DNA of 64,000 nt from Nostoc paludosum FACHB-159 (GTDB taxonomy: Bacteria; Cyanobacteriota; Cyanobacteriia; Cyanobacteriales; Nostocaceae). Within the stretch, counting starts at the first letter, position 1. Each line of letters starts with the position of its first letter. The stretch covers positions 1-64,000 of the forward strand of contig NZ_JACJTU010000016.1 in NCBI RefSeq assembly GCF_014698835.1, given 5' to 3'. The translations under genes and the position numbers were made by a program. The notes under the pieces were generated by a model, which saw nothing but the letters and a program-made list of their open reading frames with translations, did not search any database and had not been told where the DNA came from. This document shows positions 1-9,746 of the stretch, one piece after another.

Positions 1-214
1 TCAGAAGGTCAACGTCGAGCCTCAGAAGGTCAACGTCGAGCCTCAGAAGGTCAACGTCGAGCCTCAGAAGGTCAACGTCGAGCCTCAGAAGGTCAACGTC
101 GAGCCTCAGAAGGTCAACGTCGAGCCTCAGAAGGTCAACGTCGAGCCTCAGAAGGTCAACGTCGAGCCTCAGAAGGTCAACGTCGAGCCTCAGAAGGTCA
201 AAGGTGAACTATAA
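1..214. repeat. 21-bp tandem repeat array, cut by window start
   Basis: Units TCAGAAGGTCAACGTCGAGCC start at 1, 22, 43 and so on to 190, giving about 9.5 near-perfect copies. The period is a multiple of three, so one plus-strand frame reads a heptad (QKVNVEP) and stops at TAA 212-214. It could be the tail of a repeat protein entering from the left or a non-coding array. Two other 21-bp arrays in this window (54718-54990, 63038-63325) are open in several frames on both strands, which favours non-coding. Confidence 0.9.
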
Positions 215-271
215 TTCACATCTTGCACTTTTACGCATAAACCATGACTCAAAAAAATAATGTGATTTATT

Positions 272-290
272 AGTCCTCTTCTAGAGGACT
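272..290. repeat. short perfect hairpin
   Basis: AGTCCTCT and AGAGGACT flank a TCT loop. It lies just upstream of the MITE-like element at 303-446 and lacks a T-tract. Function unknown. Confidence 0.5.
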
Positions 291-302
291 TCAGCTATGA
301 GA

Positions 303-446
303 CAGGGACTTATATAGCAGTCCTAAATCATTTGTGAAAATTATATATCTCTTTCTTCTTTCTTACCTTTGCGCCCTTTGCGCCCTTGGCGGTTCGTTTC
401 CTTATCCATATTTTTCACGACTCATTTAGGATTGCTATAGTCCCTG
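303..446. mobile_element. MITE-like element, 144 bp, imperfect terminal inverted repeats
   Basis: The left end starts CAGGGACT, then ATAGCAGTCCTAAAT and GTGAAAA. The right end, reverse-complemented, reads CAGGGACT, then ATAGCAATCCTAAAT and GTGAAAA, so the inverted ends extend over about 40 bp with mismatches. The interior carries the GCGCCCTTTGCGCCC motif found elsewhere in the window. There is no ORF of note. It fills most of the gap before the acetyltransferase gene. Confidence 0.65.
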
Positions 447-534
447 GCGGTTATGTTCGCACAGCAAAAGTCTAGAATTCAAGCAACTTGAGTTGTAGTA
501 TAATTTTGCTTTTGTATTATTAAACGTATAAGAG

Positions 535-1713
535 ATGACACTCGAATTTGAATACAGCACTCTAGCGCATCCCCCGGATATTCAGCAGCTTGCGGTTATC
601 TTTAAGCAGTGTTTCGTCAACGCACTTGGCGGTGAAGAAGCTTACATGAACCAAATTGGTGTAGAAAACTTTCGCATTATTCGGGAGTCACAGCAATTAA
701 TTGGTGGGTTAGCAACTCTAAATATGGGTCAGTGGTGGGGTGGTGAGCGTTTACCAATGACGGGAATTGCGGTAGTAGCTATTGCTCCAGAATACCGTGG
801 TTCGGGAGGAGCGATCGCTCTGATGCAGCACACCCTCAAGGAACTTTATGCCAGAGGTGTACCGCTGTCTGCTCTTTATCCAGCTGTGCAAACCCTGTAT
901 CGAAAAGTCGGGTACGAACAAGGGGGTAGTTGGTACATTTGGGAAGTCGCAACCAACGCCATTGGGGTACGGGAGCAACCCCTACCTTTGCAACCAGTAG
1001 TTCCGATAAATCATCAAGTCTTTCACGAACTATATCAGCAGCAAGCGAAACTCACGCATGGATATTTAGACCGACATCCCGCAATTTGGCGGCGATTAAT
1101 CGAACCAGATGAAAACGAACAAGTCTATGCCTATCTCATTGGTACAAAAGACAAACCCGAAGGTTATATCATCTTCGCTCAACAACGAACACACAATGGT
1201 GAAATTATCTTTGTCAAAGATTGGGTACTAAAAACAGCTGCTGCGACACAAACCTTCTGGTCTCTTCTAGCCACGCATCGCTCCCAAATTCAGCAGGTGC
1301 GTTGGAAGAGTTCTGCAATTGATACCCTGACATTGGCGTTACCAGAGCAAACTGCTAAGATCTCGACTCAGTTTCGCTGGATGCTACGAATAGTAGATGT
1401 TGTCAAAGCATTGTCCATGCGCGGTTATCCATCAGGAATCGAAACTGAACTGCACTTAGAAATTCAAGATAATGTCATAGATGCAAACAATGGTAAATTC
1501 ATCCTTTCTGTTGCCAATGGACGCGGTGAAGTTACAAAAGGTGGCAAAGGAGAGTTGCAGCTAGATGTCCGAGAACTAGCACCACTATATACAAGTTTGT
1601 TCTCACCCTACCATCTGCAAATAGCCGGAAAACTGCATGGCACAGAAACAGCTATTTCAGCAGCTACGCAAATATTTGCAGCTAGTTCTCCTTGGGTGGC
1701 TGATTTCTTTTAA
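535..1713 (+). CDS. Eis-type GNAT N-acetyltransferase
   Basis: The 392-residue protein has the layout of the Eis family: an N-terminal GNAT domain, a second GNAT-like region and a C-terminal sterol-carrier-like domain. PEYRGSGGAIAL (about 85-96) is the acetyl-CoA binding loop. The segment with LYPAVQTLYRKVGYE (about 117-131) matches the family stretch that carries the general-acid tyrosine. The chain ends in Phe, as in Eis proteins, whose terminal carboxylate takes part in catalysis. Family members acetylate amines such as aminoglycosides or lysines; the substrate here is unknown. ATG 535 follows AAGAG, a weak ribosome site. Confidence 0.8.
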   Translation: MTLEFEYSTLAHPPDIQQLAVIFKQCFVNALGGEEAYMNQIGVENFRIIRESQQLIGGLATLNMGQWWGGERLPMTGIAVVAIAPEYRGSGGAIALMQHTLKELYARGVPLSALYPAVQTLYRKVGYEQGGSWYIWEVATNAIGVREQPLPLQPVVPINHQVFHELYQQQAKLTHGYLDRHPAIWRRLIEPDENEQVYAYLIGTKDKPEGYIIFAQQRTHNGEIIFVKDWVLKTAAATQTFWSLLATHRSQIQQVRWKSSAIDTLTLALPEQTAKISTQFRWMLRIVDVVKALSMRGYPSGIETELHLEIQDNVIDANNGKFILSVANGRGEVTKGGKGELQLDVRELAPLYTSLFSPYHLQIAGKLHGTETAISAATQIFAASSPWVADFF

Positions 1714-2329
1714 TGGGAATGGGAAATGGGGCATGGGGCATTGGGCATTGGGCATGGGGCATAGATCATTAATTATTCTCCTCTGCTCCTGTGCCTGTTT
1801 TCCATACTTCATAAGGTGAAAAACGATGTAGAGACGTAGCAGTGCTACGTCTCTACAAGGGTTCTGGGTAACTAAGATGTCATTGCGAGGGAAGCGAAGC
1901 AATGAGAGAACATATTATATTTATCTATGCCCATTTACTTACTTGTGAATCAACAAAAATAAAGTTGGAAACATAATTGACCCTTGGCTCGTCCTTGCGC
2001 TAGATTAACAATTTCCGTTGTTGTCAACTCACGTCACAAACTAAAATTCTCAGGAATTTACTTTTGATGAGTAATGATGATTTGTTGTGCTTATTTAATT
2101 CCAAATAGATCTCAAAAAATATAGCAGTTGTCAAGTAGGTTAGGACATAAATCGGTGCTCAAACCCCGATAAAAAGACTTTTAAGCCTGTTGCCTATTGC
2201 CTATTGCCTATTGCCTGCTATAACTCAATGGGATTTAGAATTTTTATCCGGAAGTTCAACACAGTCATCAGAAAACAATCTAAGTAAAGCTGATTACTTG
2301 CTACTTACTTGCACACACACAATCTCAAC
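1714..2329. other. intergenic region with short repeats
   Basis: This 616-bp gap holds 7-bp GGGCATT-type repeats right after the acetyltransferase stop (about 1715-1762), a perfect hairpin at 1828-1856 and GCCTATT repeats near 2186-2218. I see no convincing gene. ORFs on either strand here are translations of the repeats. Confidence 0.7.
1828..1856. repeat. perfect palindrome of the GTAGAGACG family
   Basis: GTAGAGACGTAGCA and TGCTACGTCTCTAC (14-bp arms) flank a single G. Related TAGAGACG palindromes occur at 11267-11292, 12355-12378 and 51513-51539, so this is a dispersed family. It may also act as a transcript 3' hairpin after the acetyltransferase gene. Confidence 0.7.
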
Positions 2330-3631
2330 ATGAAATCACATCTACTGGCCATTGGTTTAAGCAGTTTAGTTCTGCTTGCCGGACAAGCTAAAGCTTCACA
2401 ATTACAGTCTTGGTATTTTGATTCTAGCCAAAATCAATTAGACCTAACTACAACTTCTGGCATAGAACCAAAGGCGTTTTTATTAGATAATCCCAACCGA
2501 TTAGTCATTGATTTACCTGGAACTACTTTTAATTCTGATAGCGTCAAACAAAGTTTTGGGAATGCAATTAGAGAAATTCGCCTTGGCAAACCAGACTCTC
2601 AAACAACTCGTTTTGTCGTCGAATTAGCTCCTGGTTATGATATTACTTCTCAGAATGTTTCAATCAAGGGAGATTCCCGCTCTCATTGGATTGTTAAATT
2701 CAATTCATTTAACCGCCAAGCTAATCCCATCGTCGGGGAAAATCGAGAAGATCTCGCCATTAAATCCACAGATGCAACTACATTTGCGGGAGTTGTCAAT
2801 CTTGGTCAAGAAATGGTCGGTCTCAGTTCTCAAATTCGCAGTCTGTTAGCGAGTTATAAAACATTGAATCCGGGAATATTTTTCTTAGATTTGGATACAG
2901 GAAATTATATAGATATTAATGGTGAAAAAAGATTTGCTGCTGCAAGTACAATTAAATTTCCCTTATTAGTAGCTCTTTTTCAAGAAATAGACGCTGGCAG
3001 AATTAAACTCACAGATAAATTAGTGATGCGCCGCGATTTAAGGGTTGGTGAAGCTGGAACGATGCAATACAAACCCATCGGAACTAAATTTAGCGTCCTA
3101 GAAACTGCTACTTTGATGATGACAATCAGCGATAATACCGCAACCAATATGGTTCTCGATCGCTTGGGCGGTGCAGCAAAAGTTAGCCAACGTTTTCGTA
3201 GCTGGGGATTGCAAAATACAGCAATGCAAAATTTACTTCCAGACATTCCTGGCAAAAATACAACTAGTTCCAAAGATTTGGTGAGATTGGCGGCGTTAGT
3301 TTATAATAATCGCTTGCTCTCGCCAAACAGCCGCGATCGAGTTTTAGGTATTATGCGCCGTGTCAAAACCAATAGTTTACTACCAGCTGGCATTGGTAAA
3401 GGAGCTACCATCGCTCACAAAACTGGTACATTGAGATTTATCATTGGTGACGCAGGTATTATTCAAATGCCCAACGGCAAAAGCTATTTAGCGGGTGTTT
3501 TGGTACAAAGACCAAACCACGATCCCAAAGCTGGAGATTTTGTCCGTGAAGTTTCGAGAAGAGTCTACAATTACCTAGACCATACCAAAGTTAGTAACAT
3601 AGAACCGACTTTTGGCGAGCGCACTCGTTAG
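2330..3631 (+). CDS. AMIN-domain protein with class A beta-lactamase fold
   Basis: An exported serine hydrolase-like protein. From ATG 2330 it begins with a signal peptide (MKSHLLAIG, then LLAGQAKA before SQL); an in-frame TTG at 2309 is less likely. An AMIN-like, cell-wall-targeting region covers about residues 25-130 and a beta-lactamase/transpeptidase fold follows. The fold shows SxxK (STIK, about 206-209), SDN (267-269) and KTG (364-366). The omega-loop stretch LLPDIPGKNTTS resembles class A enzymes but has no Glu at the position of the deacylating Glu166. True lactamase activity is therefore doubtful and a peptidoglycan role is possible. It converges with the peroxidase gene. Confidence 0.75.
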   Translation: MKSHLLAIGLSSLVLLAGQAKASQLQSWYFDSSQNQLDLTTTSGIEPKAFLLDNPNRLVIDLPGTTFNSDSVKQSFGNAIREIRLGKPDSQTTRFVVELAPGYDITSQNVSIKGDSRSHWIVKFNSFNRQANPIVGENREDLAIKSTDATTFAGVVNLGQEMVGLSSQIRSLLASYKTLNPGIFFLDLDTGNYIDINGEKRFAAASTIKFPLLVALFQEIDAGRIKLTDKLVMRRDLRVGEAGTMQYKPIGTKFSVLETATLMMTISDNTATNMVLDRLGGAAKVSQRFRSWGLQNTAMQNLLPDIPGKNTTSSKDLVRLAALVYNNRLLSPNSRDRVLGIMRRVKTNSLLPAGIGKGATIAHKTGTLRFIIGDAGIIQMPNGKSYLAGVLVQRPNHDPKAGDFVREVSRRVYNYLDHTKVSNIEPTFGERTR

Positions 3632-3638
3632 CAATAAA

Positions 3639-3666
3639 GTAGGGGCGTACAGCTGTACGCCCCTAC
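3639..3666. terminator. perfect 28-bp palindrome between convergent genes
   Basis: GTAGGGGCGTACAG and its exact reverse complement abut between the stops of two convergent genes. No long T-tract follows on either side, so it is either a bidirectional terminator-like hairpin or a dispersed cyanobacterial palindrome. Confidence 0.55.
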
Positions 3667-3700
3667 CATGTATACATATCAGGTATTTCCTGAAATGGTA

Positions 3701-5935
3701 TTAGCTTAGAAAATTTGGTGTACCACTACCACCATCCTTACCAACAGCAGGAATTTCCAGTAGGCTATCTGTGGCTTTGCCAGTACCGTCATTGGTAACC
3801 TTTGTAGAATCACCCGGATGTCCGTTAGGGATAAACAGTTGTGGGTGGTCAAAAGGTGCTTTTTCATGCCGAACTCGGTCATCAGTTAGTCCCTTCAAAA
3901 AGGCGACTAATTGCTGCTTTTCTTGTGGTGAAAGATTCAGGCGGGGAAGCGCTCCAAAGTCACCACCGCGATTGTAAAAATCAATCACTTGTTCTAAAGT
4001 CGCCTGACCTCCATTGTGGAAGTAGGGAGCAGTAAGTTCCACATTGCGAAGTCCAGGTGCTTTGAAAGCTCCATCTGCAACCACAGTTTCCGTAGGCTTC
4101 AAGGTTGGATTGAGAGTAGGCGGGTTTTCACCAAGGAGAACCTGGAATTTCCCTAACTGCGCCAATCGCGCCTCTGACAGTGGATTACCTTGGCCGTTAC
4201 CAAATAAACCATCGTTACCACCCAAGCCGAGATCGTCTGTGTTAGGTCTAACACCAATTCTGAAGAAGCCATTATCTTCAGGGCTGTTTGGCGGAAACGG
4301 CACACGTTTGATTCGTCCGTTTTTAGTCACATTGCTTACTGAAGCAGCGGTGAATTCTGGCGCAGTGTGACAACCAATGCACAGAGCTTTGCCTTCAAAC
4401 AGTTTTTTACCTAGTTGCTGCTGCTCGGTGAGGGCATTGGCGTTGCCTTGTAAGAACTGATCGTATGGGGTATCATCAGAAACCAGCGTGGCCTCGTACA
4501 ACTGAACTGCCAGACCGAAGAATAGCGAGAAGTTGTACTCCATTAATGTATACTCATTAGTCTCCAAGGAGCGATCGGGCTTTTTGACAAAAGTGCGTCT
4601 GCCTTGGGTATCAATTTGGATGAGTTTATTAGACTTCCACCACTCCGGCTTAAAGGCATCTTGAATCATGCGATCGTATGTTCTATCTTTGAGTCCGGGT
4701 TTAGGCCATCTGCTATCTGCACCTAAAACACTATCTTCTGGATGTACGACCTGTTTACCTAGCGGTCTGAGAGGAAATAACTTTTTCGCAAGTTTTCGGG
4801 GCAGTTTTTTACCTTTAGGAGCGTTGGTTCGCCCAAACTTGTCACCAATCTCTTGAAAAGTCCGACCATCAGCAGACACCTCAAAGGAACTCAGTGGTGG
4901 GCCGACGGCTTGGGAAGCCAAAGACGCATTATTCAGGCTGATTTTGACAAACTTGAGCTGGTTTGGAGTTTCTGCTTTGACAACAGAAGCGTTAGGATCT
5001 CTCGAACCGAAAGGATTCACCCCATTAAAGATGTTCTGTGCCCTTCCGTCCCAGAAGTTGCGAAAGTTAAATACTGCATTAATTACGCTTGGGGTGTTAC
5101 GGGACTGAACGCGGCGCACATTTATGCCTCCCACGTTAAACACGGGATCTGGCTCAGTTTTTACTTGGTCTTCCGCATTACCAGGTATGACATCAACAAA
5201 CTTAGTATTGGTAACCCCCTGGGAGGAACTGACATCGTTGCGATCGGATATGACGCTGTTAGGATCGTTGGGGTCTGCTAGCTTGTGAAAGGGAAAATCT
5301 TCTGGCTTGAGTTGATAGTTTGGTAGTCCTCCTATATCAAAAACTGTATCCGGATTTTCTGTACCATTAGCGTTAACCCGCAACAGCCCAGGAGCTATCT
5401 GATTTTTGGATCTGTTGTCGGCTCCAGCATGGAAGTGACAAGTCGCACAGGAGGTCACGCCGTCGCTACCCACCTGCATATCCCAAAAAAGAGCCTTGCC
5501 TAATTTGATGGCGGCTGCTTTGTCTTTTACGAACTCTGCCAGATTATCTGGTTCTGGAACAGGCACACCTTTGAGCGAAGGTGGCGATGCGGTAATCTGC
5601 GCTGATACGGTATTTCCAGCTATTACTGCCACCATAATCATGGCAGCAATTACTATAGTTTTGGAAAATCTCGATCGCAGAACATTAAACTTGGCAGATC
5701 TATATCTTTGCCTTTGACGTTTGATGTCAACAGGTAATTTGGATGATGGCGTTGCTCTAGGCAATTGATCGAGGTCATAACGCACCAATTTTTGCTCATT
5801 AGCTAAGCCTGGGACTGCTTGCTTAATTCTGGTGACCAGAAATTTGAGCGAAAATCGACCTCTTGAATTGAGTAGAAAATAAATTGGTAAGCTAGTCAAA
5901 ACTAGCACCAAGACTATTACGGGTATAGTCCCCAT
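3701..5935 (-). CDS. di-haem cytochrome c peroxidase / MauG-like protein
   Basis: The 744-residue protein carries two CxxCH haem sites, CATCH (about 163-167) and CIGCH (about 519-523), as in bacterial di-haem peroxidases. Typical family segments surround them (NVRRVQSRNTPSV, NFWDGRAQ, FKAPGLRNVELTAPYFHNGG). It is longer than the usual 330-450 residues. Two hydrophobic stretches, about 4-22 and 93-112, precede the catalytic part; the second ends NTVSAQ like a cleavage site. A membrane-anchored enzyme facing the periplasm or lumen is likely. It reduces peroxide or oxidises an unknown partner. It is transcribed alone. Confidence 0.8.
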   Translation of the reverse strand: MGTIPVIVLVLVLTSLPIYFLLNSRGRFSLKFLVTRIKQAVPGLANEQKLVRYDLDQLPRATPSSKLPVDIKRQRQRYRSAKFNVLRSRFSKTIVIAAMIMVAVIAGNTVSAQITASPPSLKGVPVPEPDNLAEFVKDKAAAIKLGKALFWDMQVGSDGVTSCATCHFHAGADNRSKNQIAPGLLRVNANGTENPDTVFDIGGLPNYQLKPEDFPFHKLADPNDPNSVISDRNDVSSSQGVTNTKFVDVIPGNAEDQVKTEPDPVFNVGGINVRRVQSRNTPSVINAVFNFRNFWDGRAQNIFNGVNPFGSRDPNASVVKAETPNQLKFVKISLNNASLASQAVGPPLSSFEVSADGRTFQEIGDKFGRTNAPKGKKLPRKLAKKLFPLRPLGKQVVHPEDSVLGADSRWPKPGLKDRTYDRMIQDAFKPEWWKSNKLIQIDTQGRRTFVKKPDRSLETNEYTLMEYNFSLFFGLAVQLYEATLVSDDTPYDQFLQGNANALTEQQQLGKKLFEGKALCIGCHTAPEFTAASVSNVTKNGRIKRVPFPPNSPEDNGFFRIGVRPNTDDLGLGGNDGLFGNGQGNPLSEARLAQLGKFQVLLGENPPTLNPTLKPTETVVADGAFKAPGLRNVELTAPYFHNGGQATLEQVIDFYNRGGDFGALPRLNLSPQEKQQLVAFLKGLTDDRVRHEKAPFDHPQLFIPNGHPGDSTKVTNDGTGKATDSLLEIPAVGKDGGSGTPNFLS

Positions 5936-6205
5936 AGTTGTTGGTTATAAATTAAGACTGAAAAAAATTATACATTCGTTAAAAACCTTAAAATTTATTG
6001 TTTAGGTAAAATCATTACTAATTTTATATGAACAAAAAACTTCTGAAGGCATAGCTCAGTTGAGCAAAGCTAGCAATCTTTATTTACATTTTTTATAGTA
6101 AATAGTGGTTAGTGTGCTTAGCTAGCAAGAGTTTGATAAAAGTTAGATATGTAAAATATATATGTTTAAGTTTATTATTAGCCATAGTTTGTATAGCATA
6201 TTTAA

Positions 6206-7144
6206 ATGTCACTACATCAAAGTTCTGGTCGCTGGCGCTTAGGGCTAGCCTTATCATTGTTGACAGTATTATTGTGGGGAATTTTGCCGATCGCTCTTTC
6301 GGTAACTCTGCAAGTATTGGATGTATATACAGTTATTTGGTTTCGTTTCCTAGTGTCATTTGTACTGCTTTTTGTCTATTTAGGAATAACTGGTAAATTA
6401 CCAAAGTTGGAACAATTGCGTTCTGGTTCTAGGAAATTATTAGCGATCGCTACACTCTTTTTGGCGATGAATTACTTCTTATTTATGCAAGGTTTAGCGT
6501 TAACATCACCCGCTAACGCTGAAGTTCTGATTCAATTAGCTACTCTTTTATTAGGTTTGGGCGGTTTAGTAATTTTTCACGAACGTTATCGCCTGTATCA
6601 ATGGATTGGTGTCAGCGTACTGACTTGCGGTTACTTTTTATTTTTCAAAGAACAGCTAACAAATTTAATTACAGCGCATAATACCTATATACTAGGTAGC
6701 ATTTTAATTGTGCTAGGAGCAGCAGCATGGGCTATTTATGCTTTGGCACAAAAGCAATTATTACAATCTTTATCTTCCGCTAGCATCATGCTAATTATTT
6801 ACGGAGGGTGTACTTTATTATTCACTCCTGTAGCTAAGGTAAAATCAATTTTTACACTTGACGCTTTGCACTCAGGAATGTTGATTTTTTGTGCTTTGAA
6901 TACTCTAATTGCTTACGGCGCTTTTGCGGAGTCATTAGAACATTGGGAAGCATCACGAGTCAGTGCAGTATTAGCTTTAGCTCCCATTGTGACATTAATA
7001 TCAGTTGCCGTTGTATCAGCGATCGCACCTGATTTAATTCCACCAGAACGCTTGACTTTTCTAGGAATATTAGGAGCAGGTTTAGTAGTGGCAGGTTCAG
7101 TGGCGATCGCTTTGGGGAAAAGTGATAAAGGCAATAGGCAATAG
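6206..7144 (+). CDS. EamA/DMT-family permease
   Basis: The 312-residue protein is almost entirely hydrophobic, with about ten predicted membrane segments in two similar halves, the usual arrangement for the drug/metabolite transporter superfamily. The first half begins LLWGILPIALS and the second has GAAAWAIYALAQKQLL. The family exports or imports small metabolites; the substrate cannot be told. ATG 6206 precedes a short polar tail and the first helix. The 3' end runs into GCAATAG heptamer repeats at the stop codon. Confidence 0.8.
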   Translation: MSLHQSSGRWRLGLALSLLTVLLWGILPIALSVTLQVLDVYTVIWFRFLVSFVLLFVYLGITGKLPKLEQLRSGSRKLLAIATLFLAMNYFLFMQGLALTSPANAEVLIQLATLLLGLGGLVIFHERYRLYQWIGVSVLTCGYFLFFKEQLTNLITAHNTYILGSILIVLGAAAWAIYALAQKQLLQSLSSASIMLIIYGGCTLLFTPVAKVKSIFTLDALHSGMLIFCALNTLIAYGAFAESLEHWEASRVSAVLALAPIVTLISVAVVSAIAPDLIPPERLTFLGILGAGLVVAGSVAIALGKSDKGNRQ

Positions 7145-7954
7145 GCAATGGGCAATAAGGAAAAGTAAAGTGGCCGTTGGCGCAGTCTCTCGTAGAAAAG
7201 GGGTTACTCAGAAGTCAGAATGTAAAAAAAATAAACAGCAAATTTGTTTATTTTTCATACTAATCATACTTGATTCCGGTTAATTATCAATTCTGGCTAG
7301 AAGATTTATTAGGATTAATAGAAATTATTTTCAAAATGTTTAGTGTTTTTTTAACCTAGTAAATTTGTCGCACATTCAAAGTTACAACATAGATACTGAG
7401 GCAGCATATTTTTTCGTTTGTTATGATTTTCTCGTGAAGGCGAACTACTGAAGTCATCCTTCTGTAAAATCGATACTTTTCCCACAAGTTTGACTTTGTA
7501 GCAATCTAATTTGTTCAATTGATAGCCAACAAAAAAATGTTTGAAGAAGAATTCAGAAGGTGGAATTAATGTTGATGGTTAACTGTTGAATGTTGACTGT
7601 CAAATCTATGATTTTGTAGGGGTTTAGAGGTGATTTATAAAGTAAACCTTAAAATGTAGGGTGCGTTATAGCGAAGCTTAACGCACCAAGGTATCTGGTG
7701 CGTTACGGCTAATCCTAACTACTTAATATTTACTTTATAAATAGGCTCTTAAAACCCATTTATTCAGATGCTCGCGGACTTGCTAATGCTGTGCTATCTG
7801 CAATTGATACACAAATCATAATAAATTCTGAATTCTGAATTCTGAATTCTGACTCCTGAATTCTGCATTCTGAATTCTTTTGTAAACCAAGCAGGGCGCC
7901 CGAAAAACTACCAAAGCCAACACATCAAAATCAGACCACCGAAACAGTTGAGCG
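7145..7954. other. repeat-rich intergenic region
   Basis: No gene is supported in these 810 bp. They hold GGCAATA heptamers (7130-7163), a GCCGTTGGCGCAG-type dispersed repeat (about 7172-7200) also seen inside the kinase gene at 48644, a MITE-like element (7624-7751) and GAATTCT heptamers (about 7824-7878). Confidence 0.7.
7624..7751. mobile_element. MITE-like element with ATTTATAAAGTAAA ends
   Basis: ATTTATAAAGTAAA lies at the left end and its complement TTTACTTTATAAAT at the right. A GTGCGTTA / TAACGCACC stem lies between. The same internal motif sits in the element at 38465-38611. It has no coding capacity. Confidence 0.55.
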
Positions 7955-9670
7955 ATGAATAGTTTGTTTGGTAATTGGGCCAGCACCCTGAGAAAAAATT
8001 CCCTATTGCTGGTTCTTTCAATGGTGCTGCCAACGTTTGGAATTAGTAATTCTGTCTTGGCAGCAGAACGCATTTATGCATCTTATTCAGCTCTAGAGCT
8101 TTCGATTTCAGTGACAGCTTTAGAAAAGTACGCCAAAACAGGTGTAATTAGCGATGATTTAGCAGCATATCAACAATATTTACCTGTTGAAAAGCTTGAA
8201 GAATTGCGGCGAATTTTACTCAATCGCGTGAAAGTTAGTCCGGCAGTAGTTTCACAACTTCTGTACACATCCCAAGGAGAATTTCTGCTGGCTCGGTTGG
8301 CGCAAGTGATTAAAACCAAATCTTCTCAGCCAGAATCAGAATTTGGTGCTTTGCGTTCGGCACTTATTTCAGCGTCTGCCGAATCAGGAGGCTTAACACT
8401 TTTAAATGTGTTACGTAAATATCCTAGCAAGAGCATTCATCTTGATGTAGCGCAGACTTTTCAAATAGCTACAGAATTGGACAAACTTGTTAATCAAACC
8501 CATCGAGCGATCGCCGCAGTTTCCTACAAGTCAAATATCGAAGCTAATAGTATCCAAAAGCCAAATTTATCACAATTACCTAACTTAGAAATTCTGGGAA
8601 AGTTTAAGTCACAAAAATATACGTTAAAGTTTTTTGATTCAAAGCGCGATCGGCTTTTATTAACTGATGTTTACATTCCTAAAATTTCAACTCGCGCGCC
8701 TGTAATTGTGATTTCTCACGGCTTGGGTTTAGACAGCAGCAATTTTCAATATTTAGCTTCTCATTTAGCTTCATACGGATTTGCTGTAGTTGTTCCCAAT
8801 CATCCTGCTAGCGATACTAAAAAATTGCGTTCGCTGTTGAATAAACACGCCAACGACTTAGCACAACCAAGTGAATTTAAAGACCGACCTTTAGATGTGA
8901 CATATATATTGAATCAATTGGAAAAAGCTAACCAATCTGATTTACGCTTTAAAAATCGGTTAAATGTGCAAAACGTTGGCGTATTTGGTCAATCTTTGGG
9001 AGGCTACACAGCTTTGGCCTTGGCAGGCGCTAAAATCAACTTTGAGCAGTTAAAACAAGACTGTCAGCTAACAGGACTGAAAAAAACCTGGAATATGTCT
9101 TTACTGCTCCAGTGTCGTGCTTTGGAATTGAATATTAATAATTTTGCCAAAGATTATAACCTGCGGGATGAGAGAGTTAAAGCAGCGATCGCAGTTAATC
9201 CAATTACTAGTTCTATTTTCGGCCAAGCTGGCTTAAATCAAATCAAAACTCCAGTGATGATTGTCAGCAGTAGCGATGACACTGTTGCACCGGCTTTATA
9301 CGAGCAAATTCTACCTTTCTCGTGGCTGGCAAATCCACAAAAGTATCTTGTCATGCTTGCAGGTGCCACTCACTTTTCCACCATTGGTAACGCTAATCCG
9401 ACAAATCAACAATTATCATTACCTGCTGAAATGATTGGCGATGCTTCCCAAGCGCGTCGTTACATGAATGTTTTAAGTTTGCCTTTCTTCCAAACTTATG
9501 TTGCAGGAAAGCCACAATACGTTCGTTATCTCAATGCTAGCTACACTCAAAGCATTTCTAGTAAGTCTCTTGGTTTGAGTCTCGTTAAGTCATTGAATCC
9601 AACTGAATTAGCACAAGTGCTGGATGTTAAAGGAGGTAACTCTTTAAAAAAAAAGTTCCTAACACCATAG
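7955..9670 (+). CDS. DUF1400-type secreted alpha/beta hydrolase
   Basis: The N-terminus is a signal peptide (hydrophobic core about 16-35, cut near AERIY). A DUF1400-like helical domain (about 38-130), common in cyanobacteria, follows, and then an alpha/beta hydrolase. The nucleophile elbow is GQSLG with Ser near 347; acid and His candidates are D441/442 (SSSDDTVAP) and H473 (GATHFS). The oxyanion-hole region is ISHGLG. At 571 residues it fits the cyanobacterial family. Substrate unknown, probably a lipid or ester outside the cytoplasm. The CRISPR array starts 76 bp downstream and reads the other way. Confidence 0.8.
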   Translation: MNSLFGNWASTLRKNSLLLVLSMVLPTFGISNSVLAAERIYASYSALELSISVTALEKYAKTGVISDDLAAYQQYLPVEKLEELRRILLNRVKVSPAVVSQLLYTSQGEFLLARLAQVIKTKSSQPESEFGALRSALISASAESGGLTLLNVLRKYPSKSIHLDVAQTFQIATELDKLVNQTHRAIAAVSYKSNIEANSIQKPNLSQLPNLEILGKFKSQKYTLKFFDSKRDRLLLTDVYIPKISTRAPVIVISHGLGLDSSNFQYLASHLASYGFAVVVPNHPASDTKKLRSLLNKHANDLAQPSEFKDRPLDVTYILNQLEKANQSDLRFKNRLNVQNVGVFGQSLGGYTALALAGAKINFEQLKQDCQLTGLKKTWNMSLLLQCRALELNINNFAKDYNLRDERVKAAIAVNPITSSIFGQAGLNQIKTPVMIVSSSDDTVAPALYEQILPFSWLANPQKYLVMLAGATHFSTIGNANPTNQQLSLPAEMIGDASQARRYMNVLSLPFFQTYVAGKPQYVRYLNASYTQSISSKSLGLSLVKSLNPTELAQVLDVKGGNSLKKKFLTP

Positions 9671-9746
9671 TCAGCTTCGGATTTTGGATGCTGGATATTG
9701 GTGTTTCATTGCTGAATGTGATGATTTTTATTTGATTGTGGAATAA

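Noticed and set aside
6112..6396. 94-codon ORF upstream of and overlapping the permease start
   Set aside because: It overlaps the permease start in another frame, with no ribosome site or family resemblance.
6913..7155. Minus-strand ORFs opposite the EamA permease starting MPIAYCL
   Set aside because: They start in heptamer repeats and run antisense to a well-supported gene.
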